Shown: positions 19,047 to 30,689, counted from the first letter of the stretch. The stretch: 64,000 bases of DNA from Isochrysis galbana (GCA_018136815.1 CM030934.1:621479-685478); one strand, 5' to 3'. The notes: generated from the sequence alone by a model not told the origin. Numbers and translations: made by a program.

Positions 19047-22000
19047 TTGCAGGGCCGGCACGACGGTCTCGGGAGAGCCGCTCCCTCTCGCTCCGCTTTC
19101 ACGCCGCCCTCCGCCCTCTTTGCACCGCCCTGGATGGGCGCAGGCTGGGCACGGTGTCTCACCGCTTGCCTGCCGCCGGCTGACGCCAGCTTCTACGAGG
19201 GAGAGGAAGGAGAGGAGGAAGGAGAGGTAGAGGGGGAGTGGGCACAGCCCGACTCGATCGGGGCAGCTGCAGTCAGAGAGCTTGAGCACGTCCTGCGCGT
19301 CCGCCTGGATGGCAGGCTGGCGGAGGCATGCGAAGCTCTACGCGACCTCGCAGCCTCGAGCACCAATCAGGAGGCGATTGCAGAGTTTGGCAGTTGGGCG
19401 GACGCTGAGCAATTGGGTGCGTTGGTCGACGACGAGACTGATGCCGCTCGGCGCGCCGAGATTCGCCTCGCTGGTGGTATACCACTACTGGTTGCGGCGC
19501 TTCGTCTCGCGCTGAATGCGGCCCGTAGTGAGAGCGAGCACACTATGAGCTCGCACAACACTATTGTCGCTCGTCACGAGGCTTCTGTTGCTTCTGCTGC
19601 CGCTCCAGCTGTGCAGGCCTTGCGCTTTCTTGTACTATCACCAGAAAACCAGATGGCCGTCGTTCACGCCGGCGGGGTTCCAATTCTCGTCGCGGCACTC
19701 CGGGGCGAGAGCCTGTGTCATGGGATCCAAAGCGGCATCGACTTGTGCAGAATGTACGCCCCGTCCCAGAGTAGCTATGGCGAATCGCAGCGAAACCAAA
19801 ATTTAGCTCTCTGTCGCGCGCGATCTTTGGGCGATTTGATATTCCAGTCTACGTCATTGTCACATGGGGTCACTGGCAATGACAAGCCATCAAGCGACAT
19901 GTTTCGGACGATCTCGGAAGCTGCGGCCGCATGTCTAACAAATGTTGCGTGCATCTCATCCGGTCGATTTGGCATAGCAGCCATTGCAGCAATCCCCCTC
20001 TTTGTCCGCTTGTGCCGTGAGGGTTTGGATGGGGGAAGAGCTGCGGCTGCAGTTGTGCTGTGGCGGCTGGCGCTCGACCCAGAGTTCAAGAATGCCGTTG
20101 CAGCTGCGGGTGGTGTGCTCGCAATGGTAGAATTGATGGCCTCGAAGGCCGCAACGATCCAGGCACGTGTCCATTCGGCGCGTGGGCTGGCAAATCTTTC
20201 TGTCCATACGGAAGTAGCACCTTGTATTGCTGCCGAAGGAGGTGTCGGGGCGGCAATTTCACTTTTGACAGAGGGCGTGGCTTTGTGGAAACGGCATGCT
20301 GCTTCTGTTGGCGCTACTCCTCGCTGTCATCATGAGGGAGCCCTAGCTGGTGCTGCTATCGATGCTGGCATCGCGATCCTTGCCAACCTCTCCTTGTTTG
20401 ACGCGCCTTCCAGACAGCGAATCGCAGTAGAGGGCGGGGTTGCCGCCTTGGCGGATTTTTTGACGGTGGCAACTGCATCATCCGACTCGTGCGCCGGTGT
20501 GCCTGATGCTCGGCTCGGGGATGTCTGCAATTGCACGACGGCTTGTCCTCCTTGTGAGGCATCCACATTTCTGCTCAAGGATGGGCAGATCACTTGGAGG
20601 CGCGACCAAGAGGCATATACCTCCACAGGCTCCGGCCAGCTCCCAGGATCGGGCACGACATCGCCTCGAACGTTGGTGGCATCAAAGCGGCGGGCCGGGC
20701 TGCATGAATTCTCGACCGGTGCCGCCGCAACCTGCATGGCGCGCTTGACAACGGACGCGGCAGCGCGCCGAGAGCTCACTGAACAGGTGCGCAGGGCAAG
20801 TTAGCTCTAAAGGGTTTCATGCCGGGTAGCAATACGAGCCTCAAACACTGGCCTTTAGGCTCCGCCCTGCCATGTTGAACAGCAGCTCCATGCTTTCGCG
20901 ACCTTGTGGTAGGTCCCGCTCATGATTCGTCTCCTCGAGTGCGGTGAGGTACGCACTCGTCTCGCCTCTGCTGCGGCTTTGGCAAATCTCTGCCTGGACA
21001 ACACCATCGTCTCGTTGGTTCTGGACGGTGGCGCGGCAGCATATTTTATCAGGATACTTTCGGAAGATCGCAAGGGTGCATGCGCGGGAGACAACTTCAT
21101 TCAAGTTGATCGACCGCAGGAATTCGACGCCTTGAGGGTCGCCGCGGCACGCGCGGTGTGTAACATCGTTGGGACTACCGACGATATGTGGGTAAGCTGC
21201 CGCTCCGCCTCATGTGGCTATCGCCTATCATCCTCCAGATCGTGCCCGCAGATGGATGAACACGTCTTTGGAGTGTTGGTCTGATCTTTGGTCCGCCCCC
21301 TTCTTGGGCCTTTGTCCTCCTAGGGCCGTGTGCATATTCCCGACATTTTCATTCCTCTCCTTGACCTCATGGCATCAGTCTCGGCCTCAGTGCGGCATGC
21401 AGCAGCCGAGACACTCGCCACTCTCGCATCATCGGCCGCAGCCCAAGCCGCTATCGCCGCCCTACCCGATGGTTTTGCCTTAGTTCTCTCTCTTCTTTGT
21501 CAACCCTTCGAGATCTCGTCTTCTACCGATGTTCTCGCCCGTTCAGCCACGCAGGAGGCGGCTGCGCGTGCCATTGCGCGCCTAGCCGCAAAAGAAGCAA
21601 CTCGAGCCGCCATGGTGCAGTGGGGTGCGATTCCTCTCTTGGAACAAGTAGCAACAACAACCAGCGAAGGCTGGGACAATATGCCCTCAGTTTTTTCGGC
21701 CAAGGTGCGTGTGGCACAAGCGGCGGCGGATGCCATTAGAACGCTCGCACAAACCGCGGCATCCTTTTCATTTAGCGAGACCGAAGAGTACAGCAGCGCT
21801 TTGGGAAGGCTAATCGGAAGCGATATCGGAGCAAGTGGCACCGTATATTCAACTTCATCGCCAATAGGTCAGACTGCCCGTGCAACAAGCGCTCAACCCG
21901 GCGTCTTCCTCCGTAGCAAGGAGCACGGAGCTCATGACAACGTCGGTGGAGGGGTGGAGATGGATCACTTAGATAGGAACAGCCGAATGAGTGCCATTGG

Positions 22001-22103
22001 ATCCTGCAACGCTGAGCTTCTAGAAGGAGTCCTCCACGGGCATCACTGGAAGGAATCGCACAATATCCAAGGATCTTTGATAGTTAGCATGTATTCCTCC
22101 TAG
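19047..22103 (+). CDS. armadillo-repeat protein, three exons
   Basis: Helical-repeat scaffold, likely a protein-binding platform; partner unknown. Proposed exons: 19047-20786, 20913-21191 and 21324-22103, with GT-AG introns of 126 and 132 bp in phase 0, giving 932 aa. Armadillo-type signatures (small-residue helices with LxNL and GG.P/LL turns) recur: VQALRFLVLSPEN with HAGGVPILVAAL (~188-215), ACLTNVAC (~294), WRLALDPEFKNAVAAAGGVL (~338), RGLANLSVH (~378), AILANLSLFD (~440), AAALANLCLD in exon 2 and AETLATLASSAAAQAAI in exon 3. The acidic patch EGEEGEEEGEVEGE lies near residue 51. The start is uncertain: a second ATG at 19134 is possible. Resembles Vac8/ARM-domain proteins generally, without clear orthology. 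Confidence 0.8.
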
Positions 22104-22348
22104 GGAATGATGGGGGTGCGATCTACTCTACGCCGTTCGTCGCAATCGCCTTGTCTACCGTCAAACACCGCTGTGCAACGTGTGCTGAGCGGGCCTACAC
22201 ATCAATGGCAATTAATAATAGAGCTCCATGCCTCGAGCTCAAGGTGGTGGGTGATAATATTTTTATAGCATATTATAGCGCTCTCAGCCCGCGCGCGCAG
22301 CCGTGGGTCGCGAGTGCTAGGTAGAGAAAAACTTCTTGAAAAGTCTGG
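22104..22348. other. no gene recognised
   Basis: 3' flank of the armadillo gene; a short AT-rich patch with tatta words around 22250-22290. Confidence 0.4.
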
Positions 22349-22860
22349 CTATCGTTGCTGTACTACGCACGGGAGGGAATCGGAGTGGTGAATGTAGGGC
22401 GCATCACTATTAGAAACGCGGAGCTTCCGCGGCGTCCGATCGCGCGTGATCGCGGCCGAAGAATGCGCCCTGGAGGTGGTGCGGCCATGCAGAGCCCAGA
22501 GCTCTCGCGAGCAGGGTGGGGGGCGTAACTGGTAGGTCGCACGCTGGTTCTTGAGGGTCGCACACACTCGCATTGACCCATCCTGGCCCCTGGCCCCTCG
22601 CACCGCAAGAATGCCTCGATATCGATCCGCCCCGACGCCCAGGGCCATGGCCCGATTGACGTCGACAAGCGCTCGCTCGCTCGGACGCCTGGAGGTGCAA
22701 CTCCTCAAGTGACCGTGCGGCGCGGCGGACCGGTCGCGACCGGGCCATTCCGGACCTGCCTCGAGCCCCCCAGAGCCTCCTGGCCCGGCCCCACGCGTTC
22801 GCGCCCACCGTTGATTGATCCGAAATCTTGATTGAGTGCTAGTGTGTGGCGTGTTCACCT
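22349..22860 (-). repeat. dispersed repeat matching 30690-30990
   Basis: Read on minus it parallels the plus-strand sequence downstream of the copia remnant: shared encoded stretches QASERA, VCATLKN-RATYQ and a trailing block gcgcatcacta...gattccctcccg. Both are therefore copies of one mobile sequence, inverted relative to each other. No domain recognised. Confidence 0.6.
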
Positions 22861-23209
22861 CTCACCTCCGCCTTCACGCCTTCACCGCAAAGGCGTGCGT
22901 CGAGACCGCAAGGCCATGAATATTTCGGCATGAGCAAGAGCCTTCTTCGTTACATAAGTCTTATCATAAGACCAAAAGCGTTCAATTATCCCTAGCGCAA
23001 CGTGACGGCGGGGGCTGGGAGGTGGGAGCGGTCGGCGCGCGCTCCATCGCTAAAACTATAACAATAGTTTTGAAGTACATGCCCCCTGCAAAGTGAAGTG
23101 GCGTGTCGCCTCGTGATCCTGTACTTTTGTACTTTAATGAGGGGGTCGAACTTATACCGTCCACATGGGGGCATGGGGGTAGTTGCCAAAAAAACAACCA
23201 AACCTGAGG

Positions 23210-23830
23210 TGCACCCTCTTCGTCGCTTGTCTAGAAGGTATCTCCGCACATCGCCTTCTTCCCCCACGGGAGTTTGGATCTCTCCTCGACCCTCCGCGTT
23301 GGCTTCAGCGGACGAGTTTCACTATAACGATAGTTCGAACCCTTCGTTTGCGTAGTTTTGCGCTCTCTTTCCATATTTCTTCGCGCATGACGCATGACGA
23401 GCGATCGCGACCTCAGCCTTCGCCGCGCTGGAGGGGTTTATTATTTATCGTATGATTCCGGAGTGTTTACGTTAGTCTTCTGAGCCCAAGGTCTTTGGCT
23501 TTGGTTTTTGTTTTTTTGTGAGTGATTTTGTAGCAACTTCGTCGAGTCCCACTGTGTTCCCAAGCCCAAGCGAGTCCCCCCGAGTTCCCGAGTCTATACC
23601 CCGAGACCGCGAGTCAGCAAGTCAATACAAGCCAAGCACGCGCCTGAGCCACCCCCAGTCGCCTGCCACCACCCCCCACAAGCCCCCTTCCACACTTCCA
23701 CGCCCTCCGTGCGTCGTGCGTCCATCGTCGCCATGCCGGTAGTCCCGAGGAAAGCTCCATGAGCTCTCCCCGTACGCGCTAGCTACCGGCGCGCCCTCGC
23801 AGGCAATCTCCAAGAGTGAGATCACCCTTG
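23210..23830 (+). repeat. LTR-like dispersed repeat, copy B
   Basis: Homologous to 15376-16040 (minus). Shares gtcgcttgtctagaaggt, the gtttcact(a/t)taacgatag block and the ATGCCxGTAGT...gcgctagct module. Preceded near 23052-23069 by the hairpin AAACTAT-aaca-ATAGTTT, which also occurs at about 27884-27901. Confidence 0.6.
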
Positions 23831-23975
23831 CTTTGACACCTACACACCTACGCCCTCCCTACCAAGTACCAGGGACCAGGGGAGGTGGGAAAGGAAAAAA
23901 GTGGTTAAAATGAGTAGTTACGTAGTTACTAGCTAGAAGCTAGAAGTGGTGTGTATTATCCTGGTCTGGGGCTCC

Positions 23976-24045
23976 CCTAGATAGAGTAGATACTATTGTA
24001 TCTGGCCCCTCCCCCAGATACAGTATCTTGCATCTCCCACATAGG
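23976..24045. repeat. 70-bp foldback with CCTA...TAGG ends
   Basis: Arms of about 30 bp pair imperfectly (cctagatagagtagatac against the complement of gtatcttgcatctcccac...tagg); the loop is C rich. Lies about 90 bp after ggggaggtgggaaa...tggttaaaatgagt, a block also found near 31155-31190. Confidence 0.45.
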
Positions 24046-24477
24046 TTGCTAGTGCCAAGTGCCAAATGCTTGGGTCTTGGGTGTTTGGTGTTTGGGTGCT
24101 AACTGGTTTACACTCTAGCTAACTTGTTCACAACCCTAACTCCCTAAGAGTAGTGAGCACTCTAGAAGTGCGCCAGGCTGCAGATACCCCAAGGTATAGA
24201 GATAGCGCACAACGTGAAACAATGGCGACGAGCAGCAGACGGAGTCGTTCACCACAGAAGAACAAGAGAGCCACAGAAGAACTCTTGAACTCTTCATGAA
24301 GCACAATACTCTAAAATTAGTTCGATCTTTCGTTCTTCTTCTCTCTCTCTCTCTCATCCCTGGAATGATGGTGTGAAGTACTGTAGAGTAGTCTATCATG
24401 CCCCCTTTCTCCTTCCTTCTTTCCTCGGTGCTGCCGCGGAGATTTTGTTGGCGAGAAGCGAGCGAGCAACCAGCGGT

Positions 24478-24623
<146 letters not shown>

Positions 24624-24864
24624 GGACGAGAGAGGGAAGAAGGCGGTCGAGGTCTGCACACCGCGCGTCGCGCACCCCACGGCAGGCGCTCCCCGCTCCT
24701 TCCCTCCCCCCCCCCACCTCACCCCCGGCGGTCCTGACCCACCTCTTCCCCTTGCCTTCTCCCTCCCGCTCTCCCTCGCCCCCCCCCACCCCCCCCACCC
24801 CACCCCACCCCGTCTCCACCGCCCACCTCCTGCTCGACAGGCCGTCCCTCAGCCTTCCTCTTAA

Positions 24865-25769
24865 ATGGCCTCCTCTCCCCTCAGCATCCTCGCCCTCGTG
24901 CTCTCCTTCGACGGTGCGTCCGGGCGCTTCTTCCGGCAGAACCCGTGCAATCCGATCGATACGGTCAACAATGGCACCTTCACGCTCGACCTCGAGGAAT
25001 ACACGCGTGCGACCTGGTACGTGCAGAAGCAGCAGGTGAACGCCTATCAGCCAGCCACCGAGCTTTATTGCGTGACAGCGACCTACAACCTCGAGAACGG
25101 GAAAGTGCCACTCTTTGGTGGGCCAGTCATCTCAGTATACAACAGGGCCACCAAGGAGAACATGAACGACCAGATCAATGGTGGAGTGCTGTGTGCCCGT
25201 ATCGCTGATGCAAGCGAGCCAGACAAGTTTTCTGTTGCCCCTTGCTTTTTGCCTAACATCTTTGCTGGCCCATACTGGCCCATCTACTTGGAAACCAACG
25301 CTAATGGGGAATACACCATCGTCGTCGTTTCTGGTGGCCAACCCGACGTTGTCCTCAGTGAGAACCCCACTATCTGTACAACCAAGGAGAGAGGCATCAA
25401 CAACAGCGGGCTGTGGATCCTGGCCCGCGACCCCGAGGCCGACCCAGCAGCCATAGCGCGCGCAGAGGCGGCAATGTTGAGCATGGGCGTGGGAACGAGC
25501 GAGCTGGTGGATGTGCCGCAAGGCACACAGTGCCAAAATGCCTACGACTCTCGATTCATCAAACCTCGCGATTGCTCCGATCCCGGCAAATGCAATCCGG
25601 CGTCTGGAGCCGGAGCATGTGATGCTGCCGCTGGGCCGATAAGGAAGTTGTTTTGCATCCTATTTCGCACCTTCTTCTATTCTTGCATCTGACTTTCCCC
25701 TTTGCAAAGTACCATCACAGCCCGGCCAACAACGTGCACATCTCTGGCGAAGGCTGCACGGTTGCCTAG
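24865..25769 (+). CDS. secreted lipocalin-like protein, two exons
   Basis: Predicted small hydrophobic ligand carrier, secreted or luminal. Residues 1-20 look like a signal peptide (SPLSILALVLSFDGASG). Lipocalin features are the first-strand motif ATWYVQKQ (W51), the paired central strands (VSVYNRATKEN-type turn at 90-100), YTIVVVSGG (150-157) and the late-strand signature GLWILARDP (182-190). Seven or more cysteines suggest disulfides. I propose exon 1 24865-25646 and exon 2 25721-25769 (74-bp GT-AG intron, phase 2), ending ...HISGEGCTVA; reading straight through the intron instead gives a stop at 25692 after a hydrophobic, unlikely tail. The 276-aa length is slightly long for the family because of a Cys-rich C-terminal extension. 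Confidence 0.72.
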
Positions 25770-26177
25770 CTGGCCGAGCTTTCATGATCCGAACTCATCT
25801 ATCTGTGCGATGCGGTCGGCGTTCAAGCGCCGGAATAGTATGAGAGCTTCCGGCGCATCATTTACACCACTCGTTCCAGCTTCGACGTGACCCATACACT
25901 TGATTGATCTCTTGCGGAGAGCATGCAAAGCTTCTAGCAGGTGAAACGGCTAGCGGCTTAGTTCCAGCATCGCATTGAAAGGTAATCTCATCGAGATTGA
26001 TTTCTTCTTACGGCTGTTTGGACATGTGCCGTGTTGGCGGCCGTGTCGTGTTTAGTGTCGTCTGTCACCCACCCCGACAACTTTGTTTTGCGCCACATCC
26101 ACATCGCCATTGCTTGTATCTCGTAGACTGCACAGCTGAGGCTATGCTGAAAACCAAATGAATCTTGTTGCGGGTTG
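25770..26177. other. no gene recognised
   Basis: 3' flank of the lipocalin-like gene; no coding sequence or repeat recognised before the LINE-B tail. Confidence 0.4.
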
Positions 26178-26360
26178 AAAAAAATCATCTAAAGATTCTC
26201 GGCTATACACCTACTAGGGACCCGCATCTAACGCTTTCCGCTTTCCTACCGACACTGCCCTTTATTCCCTCCGCTGCTCCTCTTCACCTTCTCCCTTTCT
26301 TGACTCTGTCTTCGATTTCCGGGGTCTAGCTCAAGCAGGTGCTCTTACCTTGGGCTAGAT
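26178..26360 (-). mobile_element. LINE-B 3' tail fragment
   Basis: On minus it ends CTAGTAGGTGTATAGCC, GAGAATCTTTAGATGA, T7 (A7 on plus at 26178-26184). The 3'UTR stem-loop block AGCCCAAGGTAAGAGCACCT (complement within 26336-26358) matches the copies at 48344-48367 and 57206-57229. Confidence 0.7.
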
Positions 26361-26386
26361 TTAGAGGCCGGCGGGGCAAGCAACAA

Positions 26387-26535
26387 AAAACCTTTTAATT
26401 ATCTCGCCTCGCGCGTGGCCTTGGGATCAACTACCGTAGCCACGCCCATTTCCCTTCCGCTCCCTCACTTCTCGCCTTGCGGCATCTCCCCTTGTGCTCT
26501 ACGTAGGGGCCCAGGTCGTGGGGGACCTCTAGGCC
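26387..26535 (-). mobile_element. LINE-A 3' tail fragment
   Basis: On minus: the conserved block GGGCCCCTACGTAGAGCACA (complement 26492-26511), then gcgcgaggcgagataattaaaagg and T6 (A6 at 26387-26392). Severely 5' truncated. Confidence 0.8.
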
Positions 26536-26539
26536 CAGG

Positions 26540-26655
26540 TAGAAATATGCAGTTTTTGTTACCCAAATATGCAGAGAAAATATGCAAAAAATATGCAGCG
26601 CGTCACCCAAATATGCAAAAAATATGCAGTACATATTTTACATGTGTAGGCACGA
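26540..26655. repeat. AATATGCA-reiterated locus
   Basis: The word AAATATGCA(G/A) occurs six or more times between a ccaggta-type left end and a gtgtagg right end. Structurally similar to the other reiterated-word loci; inserted at the 5' side of the LINE-A tail. Confidence 0.45.
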
Positions 26656-26762
26656 GACATGTGTGAATGGCCGATCAATCAATAGTATGGGAGTATATGG
26701 GAGTGGAGAGACAGAGAGAGAGTTATATATAAGTTATATTGAGGTAGGTAGAGGTAGATAGA

Positions 26763-26833
26763 TAAATTTTTAACAAATTTTTATGGGTCGCGGCGCGGCA
26801 AAGGAACGGGACTAGCGCTCACTCAAGACAGGA
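26763..26833 (+). repeat. 70-bp copy of the LTR-like repeat end
   Basis: AAATTTTTAACAAATTTTTA followed by tgggtcgcggcgcggc and agcgctcactcaagacagga matches 15305-15375 nearly base for base. Confidence 0.8.
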
Positions 26834-26869
26834 CACCCTGCCGCGGCAAGCGCAAGCACCCTTCCCCCC

Positions 26870-27874
26870 TTATGCCACCCAGCTCTTCACTAGCTTTCTA
26901 CCTGCGCTAGCCAGAGCGCCCCTCCCTCCACACTCAGACAGCCCCCTACGCCAGGATCCTGTTCTGGTCTCGCAGGCAAGGGGGCCTAATGGGGGGGAGA
27001 GGGGCAACTCCTCAGAGAGGAGCTGTGGGGAAGGAGATGTCCGAGTGGGGGCGCTATACCCTTGCGCTAGGCATGGGCAGCGACGCCGCCTCAAGACATG
27101 TCCTCCCTCTTGTCTTGAGTCGAAATTTTTGGTGCTTGAAGCAGAGGGCAAGGGGGTTTGTGCTTCTTGGGTTAGTTGTAGTTGGAAGAGGGAGTGGGAG
27201 AGGGAGTGAAGTGTTGGAAGAGGGCCCAAGGCAGGGCACTGAGTTGAAGGTAATTGTGGCCCACAAGAGTGGGGTGAAAACGTGAAGTGTATCAACAAGG
27301 GTCTTGAGTTGAAATTTTTGGTGCTTTGAACAGAGGGCGAGGGGGTTCGTTCTGTTTGGGTTGGTTCTAGAGGGAAGGAAGAGTAGGAGAGGGAGTCAAG
27401 TGTTGAAGGAGGGCCCAAGGCAGGGCACTGAGTTGTAGGTTCTTGTGGCCCACAGGAGTGGGGTGAAAACGAGAAGTGAGTCAACATGTTGAAAAACAGA
27501 GGCACAAGTTGCTCTCCGTAGGAGATTGACGGTTGTGAAGTGCCCTCCCATGTTGGGTGCACTGATGGTAGAGGTTTCCACCATGGGGAGGGCAGCTGAG
27601 CTGCCCTCCCACATGAGGTGCTCTTGGGGTGGGAGGGTTTCCCACTGTTGGAGGGGGTCTCAAAGACCCCCTGCATGCTACGCAGAGCCATGGGGGCAAC
27701 CTGTTCGGTGCCAGTGCTCGCCACCCCGCGCGCTTGCGCGGGCGTGGTTTGGATGGGCTGGATGGGCTCTGAGAGGGCTTTCTGACGAGCCGCCTCGGGC
27801 GGCATGGGGCGTCCCAGGTGGGGCGCGGTGGCGAGGGTCGCCTGGGGCTCGGGAGCGGTCGCGGCACGCTCCAT
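26870..27874 (-). CDS. 334-codon ORF of unknown nature with internal tandem repeat
   Basis: Long open frame rich in Pro, Ser and Thr. Two tandem in-frame units of 63 residues carry FSPHSCGPQ, TQCPALGP and STKNF; the DNA repeats start at 27113 and 27302 (189-bp period). No domain, signal or membrane segment recognised. It begins beside the AAACTAT-aaca-ATAGTTT hairpin (27884-27901) and ends near transposon debris, so it may be repeat DNA that happens to be open rather than a gene. Confidence 0.25.
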   Translation of the reverse strand: MERAATAPEPQATLATAPHLGRPMPPEAARQKALSEPIQPIQTTPAQARGVASTGTEQVAPMALRSMQGVFETPSNSGKPSHPKSTSCGRAAQLPSPWWKPLPSVHPTWEGTSQPSISYGEQLVPLFFNMLTHFSFSPHSCGPQEPTTQCPALGPPSTLDSLSYSSFPLEPTQTERTPSPSVQSTKNFNSRPLLIHFTFSPHSCGPQLPSTQCPALGPLPTLHSLSHSLFQLQLTQEAQTPLPSASSTKNFDSRQEGGHVLRRRRCPCLAQGYSAPTRTSPSPQLLSEELPLSPPLGPLACETRTGSWRRGLSECGGRGALASAGRKLVKSWVA

Positions 27875-28249
27875 AGTTCAAACTATAACAATAGTTTTAG
27901 AGGTAGATAGATAGCACACGCACATACGGGGAGGTTCTTCGCGCTCGTCGACGTCGCTCTTGTCGTTGCCGTCGCTGTCGCCGTGCTCGCGCTCGTCCTC
28001 ACCACCCCTTGCCCTTGCCTGCTCCTGCACCGATGATGCTGGACTTGCACGCTCGCACGCGCGTGCGAGATGGTCCACGTCAATGTGGATGCCCATCTCG
28101 CAACGCAGTGCGGCGCGAGCGCGGCGCGAGCGATCTGAGGGGTGAGACGGGACAGTTCAGCGCGTGGGGGGCGCTTGGGGGCAGGCAGAGAAGGGGGAGA
28201 GGGGAGAGGGAAGAGGGGCCACTCACCGGCACTTTGGGGTAAATCCTGT

Positions 28250-28985
28250 TGTATTGTATGACCCACCAAGCACCATATTGACAGATGACACCCTTGCAGC
28301 TGCGCAAATCGCCCAAGCTGCCCGTGCGCACCGCGTCGAGATCGGCCACGCCCCCGGATTCAACGCTAACATCCAGGTGCCGAGATGCACGCGAGTACCC
28401 AACATTGAGCCGTCACCGGGCACGCTGCCGGATGTTTGTTTGGGGTTGATCCAGTTGTATTGTATGGCCCACCAAGCACCATATTGACAGATGACACCCT
28501 TGCAGCTACGACAATCGCCCAAACTGTCCGCGCGCACCGCGTCGAAATCGGCCACGCCCCCGGATTCAACGCTAGCGTCCCGGTGCCGTGATACGCACGA
28601 GTAACCGACTTTGAGCCGTCATCGAGCGCGCCGCCGGATGTTTGGGGTTGATCAAGTTGTATGGTATGACCCACCAGGCACCATATCGACAGATGACACC
28701 CTTGCAGCTACGACAATCGCCCAAACTGTCCGCGCGCACCGCGTCGAAATCGGCCACGCCCCCGGATTCAACGCTCACGTCCCGGTGCCGAGATGCACGC
28801 GAGTACCCAGCTTTGAGCCGTCACCGAGCGCGCTGCCGGATGTTTGGTGTTGATCCAGTCGTATGGTATGGCCCACCAAGTACCATATCGACAGATGACA
28901 CCCTTGCAGCCACTCAGCCACGCCAATCGCCCAAACTGTCCGCACGCCACCGGATTCAACGCTAACGTCCTGGTGCTTTTGGTCT
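28250..28985 (+). repeat. ~202-bp satellite, nearly four units
   Basis: The marker ggattcaacgct recurs at 28356, 28562, 28764 and 28952 (spacings 206, 202 and 188). Units contain acagatgacacccttgcagc and gagccgtcaccg. Unit length is not a multiple of three, so it is not a coding tandem. Related wording (gttgagccgtcgccgg) occurs near 15231. Confidence 0.85.
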
Positions 28986-29267
28986 AAGCAGCGCTTGCGC
29001 TCGACGTCCAGTCGACAGGTGGCCGTGGCGATGGCGAGAGAGTCGAACGAAGCCAGCGAGCAGGAGCACGAGAGGAGAGTGAGAGTGACGAGAGGACGGA
29101 GGACCGTGCGGATGCGCGCCGAGTCGCCACCATCGTGAGGACGACGAGGGCGAGGAGAGAGAGCTGGAGTGAGCGAGGAGGGAGTAGGGAGGCAGGCAGT
29201 AGGGGCCTTCTCTCTGGTAGGTCGGTGAGAGGCCAAGGGAGGGGGAAGGGGGGGGGGGGACCCGGGG

Positions 29268-30671
29268 GGGGGGAGATAGGCGAGACAGGGCAAACCCTCT
29301 TGCAATTCCCGCACCTGTCCCCTCCGCTGCCCCACCTGCGGCGACAAGTTCTGCGTCTGCGCGCGCCCGCCTTCCGCCTGCGTCGTGCACGCCGCCATCC
29401 CGCCTGACCCCCGCGCCCTCACCAACGCCCTCGGCGAGCCTCTGCCCACCCGTTTCTACGAACATCTCGTCCGCCTCTGGGTCGAACGCCGCCACCCTCT
29501 TCCGCCCACTTGCCCCTCAGCTCGCGTTGCCTTAGCCCCGCCCCGCCCCGACTCCTCCCTCGCCGACGCCGACGCGCTTCTCGACGCCTATCTCGATGAA
29601 CTCCCCTGCCCCTCCGAGCCCACGACGATCGGGCCGCTTTGCTCCGTCGCCTTCGCGTGTCCCCTGGCCGTCGCCGCCGACGCCCTCGAGCCCTCCGTCT
29701 CTCACTCCAGCATCGCTGTCTCGCCCGCTCCCGCGACAATCGCCTTCCAACTCGACGGCGGCGCAAACGCCAACATCCTCTGCGACGCTTCCGCCTCCGC
29801 CCTCTGCCTCCACTCTCCCTCGTCCGGCGTCATCAAAGGCATTGCCGGCGGCCTGCCCTACGCCTCCGCAGCTCTCGCCCGAGTCTCCTTCGGCGCTCTC
29901 CCAGCTCCCTCGCATCTCGTCGGCTTTCTCTGCGCGCCCGAAGGTCCCAACATCATCTCGGAGTCCGTCCTCATCGACTCCCTGCATGTCGAGATCCACA
30001 AGAAGCCTGCCCCCCGCCCCTCCGAGATGCTCTTCCCAGACGGCACTGCCCTTGCCCTCCGCCGCGCCCATGGTCTTTTTTACATCGACGTCGCATTCCA
30101 CCCCGCCCCCTCCGCGGATGCCCCGACCGTCAGCGCCGCCTCCCTCCTTAGCGCCAACGATTCCGCGCTCCTGTGGGCCGCCCGCCTCGGCACGGACTCC
30201 GCCGGCCTCGCCGCCACGTCTCGCTCTACGCACGGTATCCGTCTCGACTCCCTCTCTCCCGCTCAGCGCGCCGCCGTCGACTCCAGCGTGCCCCGCGCGC
30301 TCGCCCAAGCCAAGCACGCTCCCGTCCGCAGCACGCCCGCCCGTGACCTTGCCACCCGCCCCGCCGCCCTTTTCATCTGCGACGGTTTCGGCCCGCACTC
30401 CGCCGCGTCTCCCACCGACGGCGCGACGTATCATTTCGAGGCCGTCGACGAGTTCACGTCGCCCACGCCGTCCAACCTGTCCCCGCGTGCTCCTCCAGTC
30501 CCTCTTCGCCCGCCCTCCGTGCCCCACGTTGATCAAACCTCTCATGTTATGTCTCAACTCTCTTTCCCACCAGACCACCCCACAGCCACAGCTACACTCA
30601 GCTCACCACAGGTATATTGTATTCAGGAACACCCCGGTCGCGACCGGCTTGTTGCGTCCTACCGCCCTTAG
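29268..30671 (+). pseudogene. Ty1/copia-like gag-protease-integrase remnant
   Basis: A Cys-rich knuckle-like segment (CPLRCPTCGDKFCVCAR, nt about 29316-29365) is followed by about 90 variable residues. A retropepsin-like protease comes next (FQLDGGANANILC, then GVIKGIAGG, with ...GPNIISESVLIDS in the position of the family's 'NLLSV'). A GAG-pre-integrase-like segment (LLWAARLGTDS) leads to the start of the integrase core (ALFICDGFGPHSA, then FEAVDEF). The frame stops at 30671, before the second catalytic Asp, so RT and RNase H are absent. Normal pre-integrase His/Cys zinc ligands are not conserved. The product would be inactive. Confidence 0.7.
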
Positions 30672-30689
30672 GAGCAATTCTACATCCAG

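Noticed and set aside
29532-30578. Minus-strand Gly/Arg-rich open frame of 348 codons
   Set aside because: Antisense shadow of the GC-rich copia remnant whose plus frame carries protease and integrase signatures.
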